From IMG/VR virus record IMGVR_UViG_3300008259_000078, positions 1 through 35,013 of that record: a stretch of 35,013 nt of DNA. The stretch is one strand, 5' to 3'. Shown piece by piece: positions 17,458 to 23,949 of the stretch. The stretch comes from a virus. A program made the translations under genes and the position numbers. The notes under the pieces are model-generated. The model saw only the letters and a list, made by a program, of their open reading frames with translations. It ran no database searches and had not been told where the DNA came from. The stretch's first letter is position 1. The number at the start of each line of letters is the position of its first letter.

Positions 17458-17667
17458 ACTTGTGCCCCTTTCTGTTTCTTTTTGTGCAAATAAATAGTTT
17501 TAGTGCATGTTACTTGCCTATTTACCTGGCTTGTTTTAGGCATTTAGCCCCAAAAAAGCCACCTGGAGTCAATAGGAGAGTTTTAGTAGTCTTTAAGGTA
17601 ATACGACTATACTGCCCACAAAGGTGTCCTATAACCAATCCTATGGCTTTTTTGGGTGGCTTACGGA
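17458..17667. other. Intergenic region of about 210 bases
   Basis: No credible gene on either strand. It carries the spaced inverted repeat described separately and, at the end nearest 17458, the ribosome-binding site of the downstream minus-strand gene. I looked for a tRNA cloverleaf in both orientations and found neither a T-arm nor a matching acceptor. AT-rich stretches could hold a minus-strand promoter, but no pair of boxes is convincing. Confidence 0.6.
17549..17656. repeat. Spaced inverted repeat with A/T tracts
   Basis: CCCAAAAAAGCC at 17549-17560 is the exact reverse complement of GGCTTTTTTGGG at 17645-17656, with 84 bases between. A second pairing overlaps it: GCCACC (17558-17563) with GGTGGC (17655-17660). 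Read on the minus strand, the distal arm is GGTGGC followed by TTTTTT, as in a terminator with a very long loop. It could fold as two mutually exclusive stems. Confidence 0.6.
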
Positions 17668-17922
17668 CTAGTGCTGCCTGTACAGCCTGCGGTCTACCGG
17701 CACCATGTCGTATATCCCAGCAACTGTTACAGCCTCACAGACGGCGCACACTTCTACTGAACCGTCGTTGACTTTTTCTGGCACTTCCACTCCGACCAGT
17801 TTTACACTGATCGAGCCGTTCTCAAAAACACCCTCTGGCTCCCACCGGGAGTGGGTGGCAAGCCAGCAGGTTTCACACACGGCGGCAATAGCTATTTGCG
17901 ACGCAAAATTATTGTCTGCCAT
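17668..17922 (-). CDS. Small zinc-binding protein, 84 aa
   Basis: I chose the ATG at 17922, which has GGGAGGA seven bases upstream, over an upstream in-frame start lying inside the previous gene. The protein has two C-x2-C pairs, Cys16/Cys19 (CETC) and Cys59/Cys62 (CAVC), separated by about 40 residues of beta-like sequence (SISVKLVGVEVPEKV), the layout of a zinc ribbon. Role unknown; candidates are a transcription or DNA-binding accessory factor. It follows the aGPT/HMUDK-like gene closely. Confidence 0.72.
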   Translation of the reverse strand: MADNNFASQIAIAAVCETCWLATHSRWEPEGVFENGSISVKLVGVEVPEKVNDGSVEVCAVCEAVTVAGIYDMVPVDRRLYRQH

Positions 17923-17953
17923 GCCTGTCCTCCCTGGTCTAAAACCTACTGGC

Positions 17954-18817
17954 CTAGCGTACCGCAACGGGGGCACTCCAGTTGTGCGGCAGTCTGTCCA
18001 GTGTTTTTAGGCTAGTGCTGTACGTACGCATCTTTACTTTTTTAGTGCCACTTTCAGCGTGTTTTATGTATTTATAGTACTCGCACAGGCTGTGCTCAAG
18101 TGCCCTGGCGTCGTATGCGACCGGACTGCCGGCTACCATCGGTCTGCTGTCTAGAGGTAACCCAGCGTCCACTGTCTGCAGCAACGTGTCCCAGTCGCCC
18201 TGTCCCGTGGCGGCACAGTGTGCTAGGCCTCGAACTGCTCCAGGCCCCAGCGAGGGCATAAACGCGCCGTGAAACGGTCCTCCTTGCCACACCAAGTCCA
18301 TTACTAGCTGGTCCACTAAAAAGTCACCAAATGAGTATATCTCCCTAAGCAACTTCCATGCCCTAGTAGTTGCACCGGCCTCCAAGGCTTGCGCCGTCTT
18401 CGTGGCGACCTCACGTAAATCACACAGTGCCTCGCACACCTTTTTTAGGTCTGGACAGCGTACATAAGCACCCGTGAAGTTTTTTTCTCTGGCTGATAAA
18501 AACGCGTACAGTGCTTTTGCGTCTGCTCTAGCCGTTGGCCAGTTATTAAAATGGGCCAGTATCGCCTCGTGCGTGTCAATTCGATTAAACGCTCTATAGC
18601 AGATAGTGTCCGCCACTAGCTTAGCGCTGTTCTCGCTATTAACCTGTACGTTATTGAAAAGGTAGACAGTGTGTCTGTCGAGCTCTCGCCAAAGGTTTGT
18701 GTAGTGGTACTGCCTGAGTTCGGCGGTATTTTTGCTCAAGCTTTCTACCGGCAGACCGTACGAGCGCTCTAGCCATAAAGCGTGCCGTGCCTGACAGAAC
18801 TCTACTAGTGTTAGCAC
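17954..18817 (-). CDS. Putative hypermodified-thymine enzyme (aGPT-PPlase / 5-hmdU kinase helical superfamily)
   Basis: 287 residues. The N-terminal part has FCQARHALWLERSYGLP, then QYHYTNLWRELDRHTVYL. This resembles the conserved R-H-x-I-x-x-x-R-x-x-G-x-P and Y-x-[FY]-[TC]-N-x-[WY]-R-E-x-D-R signature that I associate with alpha-glutamyl/putrescinyl-thymine pyrophosphorylases and the helical domain of 5-hydroxymethyl-dU DNA kinases. The usual P-W-T-x-D segment is missing, so this would be a divergent clade. The C-terminal part (GPFHGAFMPSLGPGAVRGLAHC and SLCEYYKYIKH) suits the all-helical fold. In known phages these proteins help build hypermodified thymidine. The start is GTG with AGGAG nine bases upstream, overlapping the end of the WhiB gene by seven bases. 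Family placement is from memory of the motif. Confidence 0.62.
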   Translation of the reverse strand: MLTLVEFCQARHALWLERSYGLPVESLSKNTAELRQYHYTNLWRELDRHTVYLFNNVQVNSENSAKLVADTICYRAFNRIDTHEAILAHFNNWPTARADAKALYAFLSAREKNFTGAYVRCPDLKKVCEALCDLREVATKTAQALEAGATTRAWKLLREIYSFGDFLVDQLVMDLVWQGGPFHGAFMPSLGPGAVRGLAHCAATGQGDWDTLLQTVDAGLPLDSRPMVAGSPVAYDARALEHSLCEYYKYIKHAESGTKKVKMRTYSTSLKTLDRLPHNWSAPVAVR

Positions 18818-19083
18818 GCTTTTTTACTCCTGGTCTTTTTTCTTTTGTAGGCACGTCGTTCTACTACAGACATTCCGCCCCAGATGCCGTGGGCTTCGTT
18901 GGTTTCTATCGCCCATTCCAAACATTCTTCTTTATGTTTGCAGGCACTGCACAGCTTTTTTGCTAGTCTCCAATTTTCTGGGTGCACTATCTCTCTGTCA
19001 CTTGTATCGTCCGCAAGGGGAAAGTAGGCTGAAGTGCCTATCTCTGCGCACAGTGGCTGCTCGAATGTCCACGGTGTTTTCAT
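18811..19083 (-). CDS. WhiB-family transcription regulator, 90 aa
   Basis: Compact, complete WhiB: Cys12, Cys45, Cys48 and Cys54 (C-x2-C-x5-C) for a [4Fe-4S] cluster, GIWGG (66-70), then a basic tail (RKKTRSKK) for DNA contact. I chose the ATG at 19083, with GGAGA about ten bases upstream, because an upstream in-frame start would add ten residues absent from typical members. Phage WhiB proteins are known to modulate host WhiB regulation (for example in mycobacteriophage TM4). It overlaps the aGPT/HMUDK-like gene, suggesting co-expression. Confidence 0.9.
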   Translation of the reverse strand: MKTPWTFEQPLCAEIGTSAYFPLADDTSDREIVHPENWRLAKKLCSACKHKEECLEWAIETNEAHGIWGGMSVVERRAYKRKKTRSKKAC

Positions 19084-19127
19084 GTGTGTCTTCTCCGTCC
19101 TGCATGTAACCACGCAAAAGTACTGTC

Positions 19128-19445
19128 TTAGTTGGTTTGAGTTGCTTGTTGCTCTTTCTCTTTTTCTATACTGCCAACCTCGTACCCGCAGCCTGCGTAT
19201 CCAGCAATGTCTACCCAGGTGTCTGGCTTGTACGGAATGCCAGGACCTACGTCTCTGGAAAGTTTAACCAAGATGAGTGCGGTTGCTACGTCACGTCTGC
19301 TAAACTTGCGTCCAAACGCCGTAGTCCAAAACTCTGCAATACGCCCAAAGTTTTCATACGGACCGCCGTAGTCGGCGTCTCTGGATCCAGAGATTAGACT
19401 TGCTGCCTCTCTGAGGGCCTCCACTCTCAAAGCGTCTTGGCTCAT
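19128..19445 (-). CDS. DUF6378-like phage protein, 105 aa
   Basis: Contains SGSRDADYGGPYENFGRIAEFW, then DVATALILVKLSRDVG and DTWVDIAGYAGCGYE. This matches the phage family pattern R-x-x-x-Y-G-x-P-x-x-N-F-x-x-I-A, D-V-A, K-x-x-R and D-x-W-x-D-I-A-G-Y-A, which I associate with DUF6378. The conserved acidic residues suggest an all-alpha nucleotide-pyrophosphohydrolase-like fold, but activity is not established. The start overlaps the stop of the preceding gene (ATGA). The C-terminal tail is charged. Confidence 0.75.
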   Translation of the reverse strand: MSQDALRVEALREAASLISGSRDADYGGPYENFGRIAEFWTTAFGRKFSRRDVATALILVKLSRDVGPGIPYKPDTWVDIAGYAGCGYEVGSIEKEKEQQATQTN

Positions 19446-19867
19446 ACTGCTGCTCTTTTCTCAAGCACGTGCGGTGAAAAATGTGTTCCGTCTAGGCCTG
19501 GCAGTACTCCGTCTACGCTGTTTACGATTACATCACCGTATCTAATTGCCACGACTTTAGCAATTCGTCCGTTGTGTAGCACCCCTGTGCTGCCAGTAAA
19601 TGCGTCTAGTTTTACTCGCACTTCATCTCCGACCTTAATCAGTCCCGGTCCGGCGGCAACCCAGTTAGAGCCTTTGTCTTCAACTAGTACGTGTCTCTTT
19701 GCTAGCTTAGAAAAGTAGCTCAAGGTTTGATCTACGGCATCTTCTTTCATTTTTTCAGACGCAACGTCCCACACCTCGAGCAGCTTTAGCACTGTGTCTC
19801 CCACTGCTTTTCGAGCCTTGACGCTCTGAAGCTGCTGTAAGACCCACTCTTTGTCTTGCTGTTTCAC
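19442..19867 (-). CDS. Hypothetical protein with C-terminal SH3/KOW-like segment, 141 aa
   Basis: The N-terminal half is helical (KEWVLQQLQSVKARKAVGDTVLKLLEVW). The C-terminal half is beta-rich, with GLIKVGDEVRVKLDAF, NGRIAKVVAIRYGDVIV and FSPHVLEKR, the pattern of a KOW/SH3-like barrel. GTG start on a GTGA overlap with the upstream gene. Function unknown; a small nucleic-acid-binding factor is possible. Confidence 0.7.
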   Translation of the reverse strand: MKQQDKEWVLQQLQSVKARKAVGDTVLKLLEVWDVASEKMKEDAVDQTLSYFSKLAKRHVLVEDKGSNWVAAGPGLIKVGDEVRVKLDAFTGSTGVLHNGRIAKVVAIRYGDVIVNSVDGVLPGLDGTHFSPHVLEKRAAV

Positions 19868-20340
19868 GTGTCACTCCGTTCTTTTTTCTTGTTTGGACAG
19901 ACAGACTCTCTGCACTGTTCTACGTCAAAGTCGTCTAGTGCTCTGCTGCACTGGTTGCACTTTACGCCTTCAGCCTTTACTTTGTAGCCCTCTAGCTGAC
20001 GTTTTTTGTTTTTTTCCATTTTTTGCAGGTAGAGCTTGTTTAGCTCTTCGTCTGTACCACCGGCAGCTACGATCATGTTTGCTATGAAGTGCAGCACGTC
20101 TACCGCTTCCTTGAGTATCTCTTCGCGGTCCGCGTATGGCGCGTCGTGCTGCCATGGCTTCCATGATATTGCTTGGCGCATCTCGGCTAGCTCGTCGTCT
20201 ACTGCAAGCATGTTCCAGCGCATGTACTCGACTAGGTTGCGAATGTTTTGTGGACGGTCTCCCTCGAACTTGTCAAACTCTATAAAGTACACTTCTTTCT
20301 GTAGCTTTTTTGTCATGTCTAGCCATTTGTTAAACAGCAT
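19864..20340 (-). CDS. MazG/dimeric dUTPase-like NTP pyrophosphohydrolase with C-terminal zinc ribbon
   Basis: 158 residues. The all-alpha NTP-PPase core shows E50-x2-E53 (DDELAEMRQAISWKPW) and E78-x2-D81 (KEAVDVLHFIANM), the metal-binding E-x-x-E...E-x-x-D set, plus KLYLQKMEKNKKRQLEGY at the end of the core. That combination is typical of phage dimeric dUTPase/MazG-like enzymes that hydrolyse dUTP or other dNTPs to dNMP and pyrophosphate. A tail with Cys128, Cys131, Cys143 and Cys148 looks like a small zinc ribbon. It fits the nucleotide-metabolism block with dCMP deaminase and the ThyA-like enzyme. AGGAG lies about ten bases before the ATG. Confidence 0.8.
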   Translation of the reverse strand: MLFNKWLDMTKKLQKEVYFIEFDKFEGDRPQNIRNLVEYMRWNMLAVDDELAEMRQAISWKPWQHDAPYADREEILKEAVDVLHFIANMIVAAGGTDEELNKLYLQKMEKNKKRQLEGYKVKAEGVKCNQCSRALDDFDVEQCRESVCPNKKKERSDT

Positions 20341-20342
20341 TT

Positions 20343-21380
20343 TTATACCACTCCTGTCAGTTGATTTTGTAGACTTAGTGCAAGTGTAATTTGAGCAGTG
20401 CTTTCTAACGTGCTAGGCACCGCTTCCGTGTACGCGACTTTTTGTCTAATAGCCATTTCGTACCGCTCTAGCTTGTCCATGCTCTCTACGGTGGACGGTA
20501 GCGTTACCCAGTCTGATCCGAGCCCAGCGGAGTGTCGCCAGTCGGTAAGCGCCGGTGTGTTTACTGCAAGACTCTGCGCTAGTTTGTTTGTCCACCAAGG
20601 AACGCCGTTTCTGTACGTGCTAACCAACAAACCAATTGCGCCCGCAATTGTGGCTAATGTTTCCAAGTCGCTACTTTTTGCGTGTCTCTTTACTGGCACG
20701 ACTGGGTAGTGCAGCTGCTTTTGTACTTCGTCAACCCAGTTGGTGCCTAGGGCAGTTGCGCACCACCAACTGGTTCCAAATTTGGCTGCAGTTGGTTTGA
20801 CGGTATCTCGCAGAATAAATGCGTCTAGGCAGATAGAAAAAAGACTGCTGTCCGAAAGCGCTGGAATCTGCGAAACTAGGTGCTCATCTTCTGACCATGG
20901 CAGCGCCGCGTACATAGTTCTAGCCCAAGAGTCACTCAATAAACTACGTACTGTTTTTACTAAACGTTCATAATGCGCTGGCTCTGCTGCTTTGGCGTGC
21001 TCGTATCTACTCTTGTAAAAAGATTTTACTAGGCTTTCTGGAGAACGGTCTACTGTTTTTAGGCTAGTCCAAATCTTGTATGGCTCGGGTGCGTCAATTA
21101 GAAGTGTAAGCCTAGGATCGTTCTTAAGAATGTCTAGAGACCCCAACGCTCCGTAGGCTCTGTGCGCAGAAGTACTTGTGAGAGGAGCTATACCTACCAC
21201 TACACTGTCGTACTTATCAAAACTTTTTTCTGTCCAGTCAAGAGAAGGAGGAAGCTGCTCTACGTTGTAGCCATGCTCAGTTAATGCAGTGTACATCAAA
21301 CTACTGAAGCCCTGTGTTTTTGCGTTTAATTTTCTAGACGTGTGCTGAGCAGTCATCCCTGTTAAAAGTATGTTTTTCAT
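20343..21380 (-). CDS. GT-B-like glycosyltransferase, possibly acting on DNA
   Basis: 345 residues. The N-terminal Rossmann-like half starts KNILLTGMTAQHTSRKL, with YDSVVVGIAPLTSTSAHRAYGALG and a beta strand LTLLIDAPEPYKIW. The C-terminal half has IAGAIGLLVSTYRNGVPWWTNKLAQSL followed by TPALTDWRHSAGLG, similar to the donor-binding region of GT-B enzymes (E/Q-x-x-A...P-V/A-x-x-D). Comparable proteins occur in actinophages near nucleotide-modification genes. The substrate is unknown; a modified base in phage DNA is suggested by the neighbourhood only. ATG on an ATGA overlap with the 74-residue gene; two bases before the dUTPase-like gene. Confidence 0.5.
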   Translation of the reverse strand: MKNILLTGMTAQHTSRKLNAKTQGFSSLMYTALTEHGYNVEQLPPSLDWTEKSFDKYDSVVVGIAPLTSTSAHRAYGALGSLDILKNDPRLTLLIDAPEPYKIWTSLKTVDRSPESLVKSFYKSRYEHAKAAEPAHYERLVKTVRSLLSDSWARTMYAALPWSEDEHLVSQIPALSDSSLFSICLDAFILRDTVKPTAAKFGTSWWCATALGTNWVDEVQKQLHYPVVPVKRHAKSSDLETLATIAGAIGLLVSTYRNGVPWWTNKLAQSLAVNTPALTDWRHSAGLGSDWVTLPSTVESMDKLERYEMAIRQKVAYTEAVPSTLESTAQITLALSLQNQLTGVV

Positions 21381-21601
21381 TTAACACCGTCTTCTAGACT
21401 GTCCAGCGCGTCTATAACTATTCTTGCTTCTGTAAAGCATATCTCCCACCATTTTTTATAGGACTCGTTGTCCATTGGCTCGATTGACGGCCACCAATAC
21501 TTCCAAAGCGCACGAGCACTTGCGGACAGGCGTGCATCCGTGCCTTCTGGCTCAGTAAGTTCCATAAGTATCTTTCTGTTAGAGTCAAGCGGTGTTGACA
21601 A
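21377..21601 (-). CDS. Small hypothetical protein, 74 aa as called; true start uncertain
   Basis: As called it begins with a TTG and a weak ribosome-binding site: LSTPLDSNRKILMELTEPEG...ALWKYWWPSIEP...SYKKWWEICFTEARIVIDAL, an acidic, Trp-rich helical protein. The frame is open upstream to inside the preceding gene and reads VECSSCRTCHDEYFK immediately before the TTG, a C-x2-C-x2-C-H cluster that looks like a real zinc site. No ATG, GTG or TTG precedes that cluster in the gap. The mature protein is therefore probably longer, with an unusual start or a frameshifted origin. Function unknown. ATGA overlap with the GT-B-like gene. Confidence 0.6.
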   Translation of the reverse strand: MSTPLDSNRKILMELTEPEGTDARLSASARALWKYWWPSIEPMDNESYKKWWEICFTEARIVIDALDSLEDGVK

Positions 21602-21654
21602 CTTAAAGTACTCGTCGTGGCACGTGCGACACGACGAGCACTCTACGTTTGTTG

Positions 21655-22197
21655 TTAGAACGGTGCGGCTGGTGCCTGCACATTTGCCGGTGCAGGCGCT
21701 GGTGCCGGCGCTGGTGCTGGTGCAGGCGCTGGTGCTGGTGCCGCTGCGGCTGGTGGCATTGCTGCAGCAGGTGCAGCAGCTGCGTTTACCGCGATATTAA
21801 AGTAGTTCTTGATCTCGTTTTTCTTCTGACCTTGCCATGTTCTGCTTCCAACAGTGGCACGAAACTTTTTGCCAACTATTGCTGACTCAATCTGTGCATT
21901 GGTTGGGTTTTGTGCAAAGTAGTCTCTGTTTAAGCCAAGTGCGTACATCTTACGGAAGAAGATGCCAAGAGCTGCCTGGTTTTCAGGAGAAATAACTAGA
22001 TTGTCCCAGACTAGTCGCTTGTTATGCGCTCCGCCTTGAACTTGTGCCTTGATCGCAAACATTGTTTTACCAGACTGCGAAACCTTTGCGGTGGCTTCTA
22101 GTACTACGAGATCGTAGTCACCATCTGGAAGTGGATCGTAACTGCCGCCGGCGTCTCCGGCGTCTTTGACTAGGTCGCCCCAGTTGAGAGTGCTCAT
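21655..22197 (-). CDS. DUF669-like ssDNA-binding protein with Ala-Pro linker
   Basis: 180 residues. The N-terminal 130 residues (WGDLVKDAG...YDPLPDGDYDLVVLEATAKVSQSGKTMFAIKAQVQGG, then FRKMYALGLNRDYF, VGKKFRATVGSRTWQGQKKNEIKNYF) resemble phage DUF669/SSB-like OB-fold proteins. The tail is almost only Ala and Pro (about residues 140-175) and ends APAAPF. Bacterial SSB proteins end in an acidic tip with terminal Pro-Phe that recruits partners; here Pro-Phe is kept but the acids are not. AAAGGAG lies four to five bases before the ATG. It directly follows the Sak4-like ATPase, a pairing common in phage recombination modules. Confidence 0.72.
   Translation of the reverse strand: MSTLNWGDLVKDAGDAGGSYDPLPDGDYDLVVLEATAKVSQSGKTMFAIKAQVQGGAHNKRLVWDNLVISPENQAALGIFFRKMYALGLNRDYFAQNPTNAQIESAIVGKKFRATVGSRTWQGQKKNEIKNYFNIAVNAAAAPAAAMPPAAAAPAPAPAPAPAPAPAPAPANVQAPAAPF
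21668..21775 (-). repeat. Low-complexity Ala-Pro coding repeat
   Basis: Imperfect tandem repeats of a short GGTGC(T/A/C)GG(T/C)GC-type unit on the plus strand, encoding the (Ala-Pro)n linker of the SSB-like protein on the minus strand. Such tracts are prone to in-frame length changes. Confidence 0.8.
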
Positions 22198-22206
22198 GTT
22201 TCTCCT

Positions 22207-22986
22207 TTAAGCGCTTAGCGCGGTTGTGGTTGGTTGTGTTGCTGCTTGTTGCTTTGGACCAAAAACTATGTCTAGCATGTTTTCAATCCCAAGGTTTTCT
22301 TGCTCTACGATTTTGCCGAGGCGTCCCTGAACGCGCTCGCCTGCCTCGTATTGGTTTGTTCTCTCTATGTACATACGTCGAACTTTGAGAGAGCCAACTT
22401 GTGTAGGGTCGGGATTAGGAAACTCCTCAACCGTGATAGCTCCGAGCAAATCGTAGAAGTACGGAGCTTGAATTGCTAGTTGTCCTTGCAGGTAAGGACG
22501 GTATCTGCCGTCAGTATTAGGTCTGGCCATCGCGGTCAGAACTACAGCTTCTAGTGGCGCAGTCGGGTGCATAGTTAGGTCGCGTAAGTCACGTAGCAAT
22601 GCTCCCATGTGACGAAGTAGCTCTCCCCACTGCTGCTGGCTCATCTGCTGCTTTCCAGCTATGTTCTCAAGACACTTTACTTGCAACTCACTCACCGAGT
22701 CAATGATGAGAGACTTGAATTGGTGTTTGCCAATTTGAAGCCACTGATAAGCTTTTAGCACGGTGTCGTAGTCACGAACTTGCACTACACACGTGTCCCA
22801 AGTGCCGTCTGCTATTGGTGGTTCTTCACGCAGTGGATCCCAGTATTTAACGACTATAGGTAAAAATCTATGGCCGCCTTCGACGTCTAGCATTAGCCTC
22901 GGATATGGAGCTGTTACCGCAAAAGTAGACTTACCAACTTTACTTTCACCGTACACCATCATCGTCAGCGATCTCTGTACCGTCAT
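22207..22986 (-). CDS. Sak4-like RecA-fold ATPase (AAA_24 type)
   Basis: 259 residues. Walker A is GESKVGKST (residues 13-21), followed by MLDVEGG; Walker B is SLIIDSV (about 92-98), with a following SELQVKCLE; a sensor-like VVLTAMARP lies near 150. This is the arrangement of phage AAA_24/Sak4 single-strand annealing or recombination ATPases, which act with an SSB. A short Thr/Ala-rich tail ends the protein. AAAGGAAG lies ahead of the ATG within the end of the nuclease gene; the following SSB-like gene starts nine bases after the stop. The role would be DNA pairing during replication or repair. Confidence 0.82.
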   Translation of the reverse strand: MTVQRSLTMMVYGESKVGKSTFAVTAPYPRLMLDVEGGHRFLPIVVKYWDPLREEPPIADGTWDTCVVQVRDYDTVLKAYQWLQIGKHQFKSLIIDSVSELQVKCLENIAGKQQMSQQQWGELLRHMGALLRDLRDLTMHPTAPLEAVVLTAMARPNTDGRYRPYLQGQLAIQAPYFYDLLGAITVEEFPNPDPTQVGSLKVRRMYIERTNQYEAGERVQGRLGKIVEQENLGIENMLDIVFGPKQQAATQPTTTALSA

Positions 22987-22989
22987 GTG

Positions 22990-23922
22990 TCATTCACTTC
23001 CTTTCTTGTTGTCGTTTTCGTAGTAGGCATACGGGTCGGCGACCTCGTACATTTCACTGATTGCTTGTTCGGCGGCGCTTCCGTCGTCGATCATGTTACA
23101 TACAGCGAAAAACTGACACTTCCAATTGCAGTCTCTGCTCGGCCGCGGGTAGGCAACAAAGTTTGGATCTGCACCGGCATCTAGCGATTTTCTAGTCTGC
23201 ATGATGTCAGCTATGACACCGTGAAGTCTAGCCCAGAAAGACCTTAAAGTAAATACGTTGTGTCTTACTTCTATCTGCTGGTAGAAAGGTGGCTTAGCCG
23301 TAGCGGCTCTCTTTACTTTTTTAAGCATAGTAAATATGCCCCCGTCGCATCGCTCATCTGCGCTGTTTTTAGACGACTCTAAGATCATGTAAGTCATGAT
23401 CTGCTCGTTCATGTGCGCCATACGGGTAAAGTCTGTAAATGAACCGCCAACAGTCTTAAAGTCGCGGAACATCCGTACTCCGTCTCCCTTACGGCGTACT
23501 CTCATATCCAGTTTTCCCTGTAGCTCTACTGCACCGCCAAAGAGGGGCATGGAAATTTTTTCTTCGCTCGACACGAACTCTAGCTCGGCGTCGACACCTT
23601 CCTCTTCTACCCACTGAAGGTAGCCTTCTAACATTAGTCGGCCTAGCTCTGCTTCCCCGTCTAAGTCCGTGGTGTCACGCATAGTTTCAATCAACTTTTG
23701 TCGGTCCGTCTCGATCAGCTTACTGTGTGCGTCTAGCAGCGGCACACCGTTTGCGTAGTAGTCTTCCAAAGCCGAGTGAATGCGACTTCCTAGTGCAAGT
23801 GCACCGGTCATATCGCGCTGTGCTGGCTGTAGTCTTCTGTAGTACGAGAGCCACCACTTTCTACGGCAGTCTTTGAACGTTTGGATCTCCGAGTTGGAAA
23901 GCCTTAGTACGTTTTCATCCAT
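22990..23922 (-). CDS. Cas4/RecB-like PD-(D/E)XK nuclease with Fe-S cluster
   Basis: 310 residues. N-terminal LSNSEIQTFKDCRRKWWLSY places Cys19; G45-x3-H49 follows. The nuclease core has GKLD (Asp139) and RDFK (Asp154, Lys156), then EQIMTY (Gln174). The C-terminal cluster is Cys265-x3-Cys269-x5-Cys275 (CNWKCQFFAVC). Cys19 plus these three is the iron-staple layout of Cas4/AddB-type exonucleases, which resect DNA ends to give single strands. It fits the adjacent Sak4-like ATPase and SNF2 helicase in a recombination module. GGAGA lies six to seven bases before the ATG. No cas genes or CRISPR array are in the window, so a CRISPR role is not supported. Confidence 0.87.
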   Translation of the reverse strand: MDENVLRLSNSEIQTFKDCRRKWWLSYYRRLQPAQRDMTGALALGSRIHSALEDYYANGVPLLDAHSKLIETDRQKLIETMRDTTDLDGEAELGRLMLEGYLQWVEEEGVDAELEFVSSEEKISMPLFGGAVELQGKLDMRVRRKGDGVRMFRDFKTVGGSFTDFTRMAHMNEQIMTYMILESSKNSADERCDGGIFTMLKKVKRAATAKPPFYQQIEVRHNVFTLRSFWARLHGVIADIMQTRKSLDAGADPNFVAYPRPSRDCNWKCQFFAVCNMIDDGSAAEQAISEMYEVADPYAYYENDNKKGSE

Positions 23923-23949
23923 TTTTTCTCCCAGTGTCTCTGTAGTCTT

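Noticed and set aside
17599-17608. TAATACGACT on the plus strand, identical to the first ten bases of the T7 RNA polymerase promoter
   Set aside because: The rest of the promoter (CACTATAGGG) does not follow, there is no plus-strand gene downstream and no T7-like RNA polymerase in the window. A chance match.
18651-18854. Basic 67-codon minus-strand frame overlapping the WhiB and aGPT/HMUDK-like genes
   Set aside because: Lies almost wholly in another frame of two well-supported genes and has no ribosome-binding site.
22990-23922. CRISPR-Cas link of the Cas4-like nuclease
   Set aside because: No repeat-spacer array or cas1/cas2 genes in the window; recombination neighbours explain it better.
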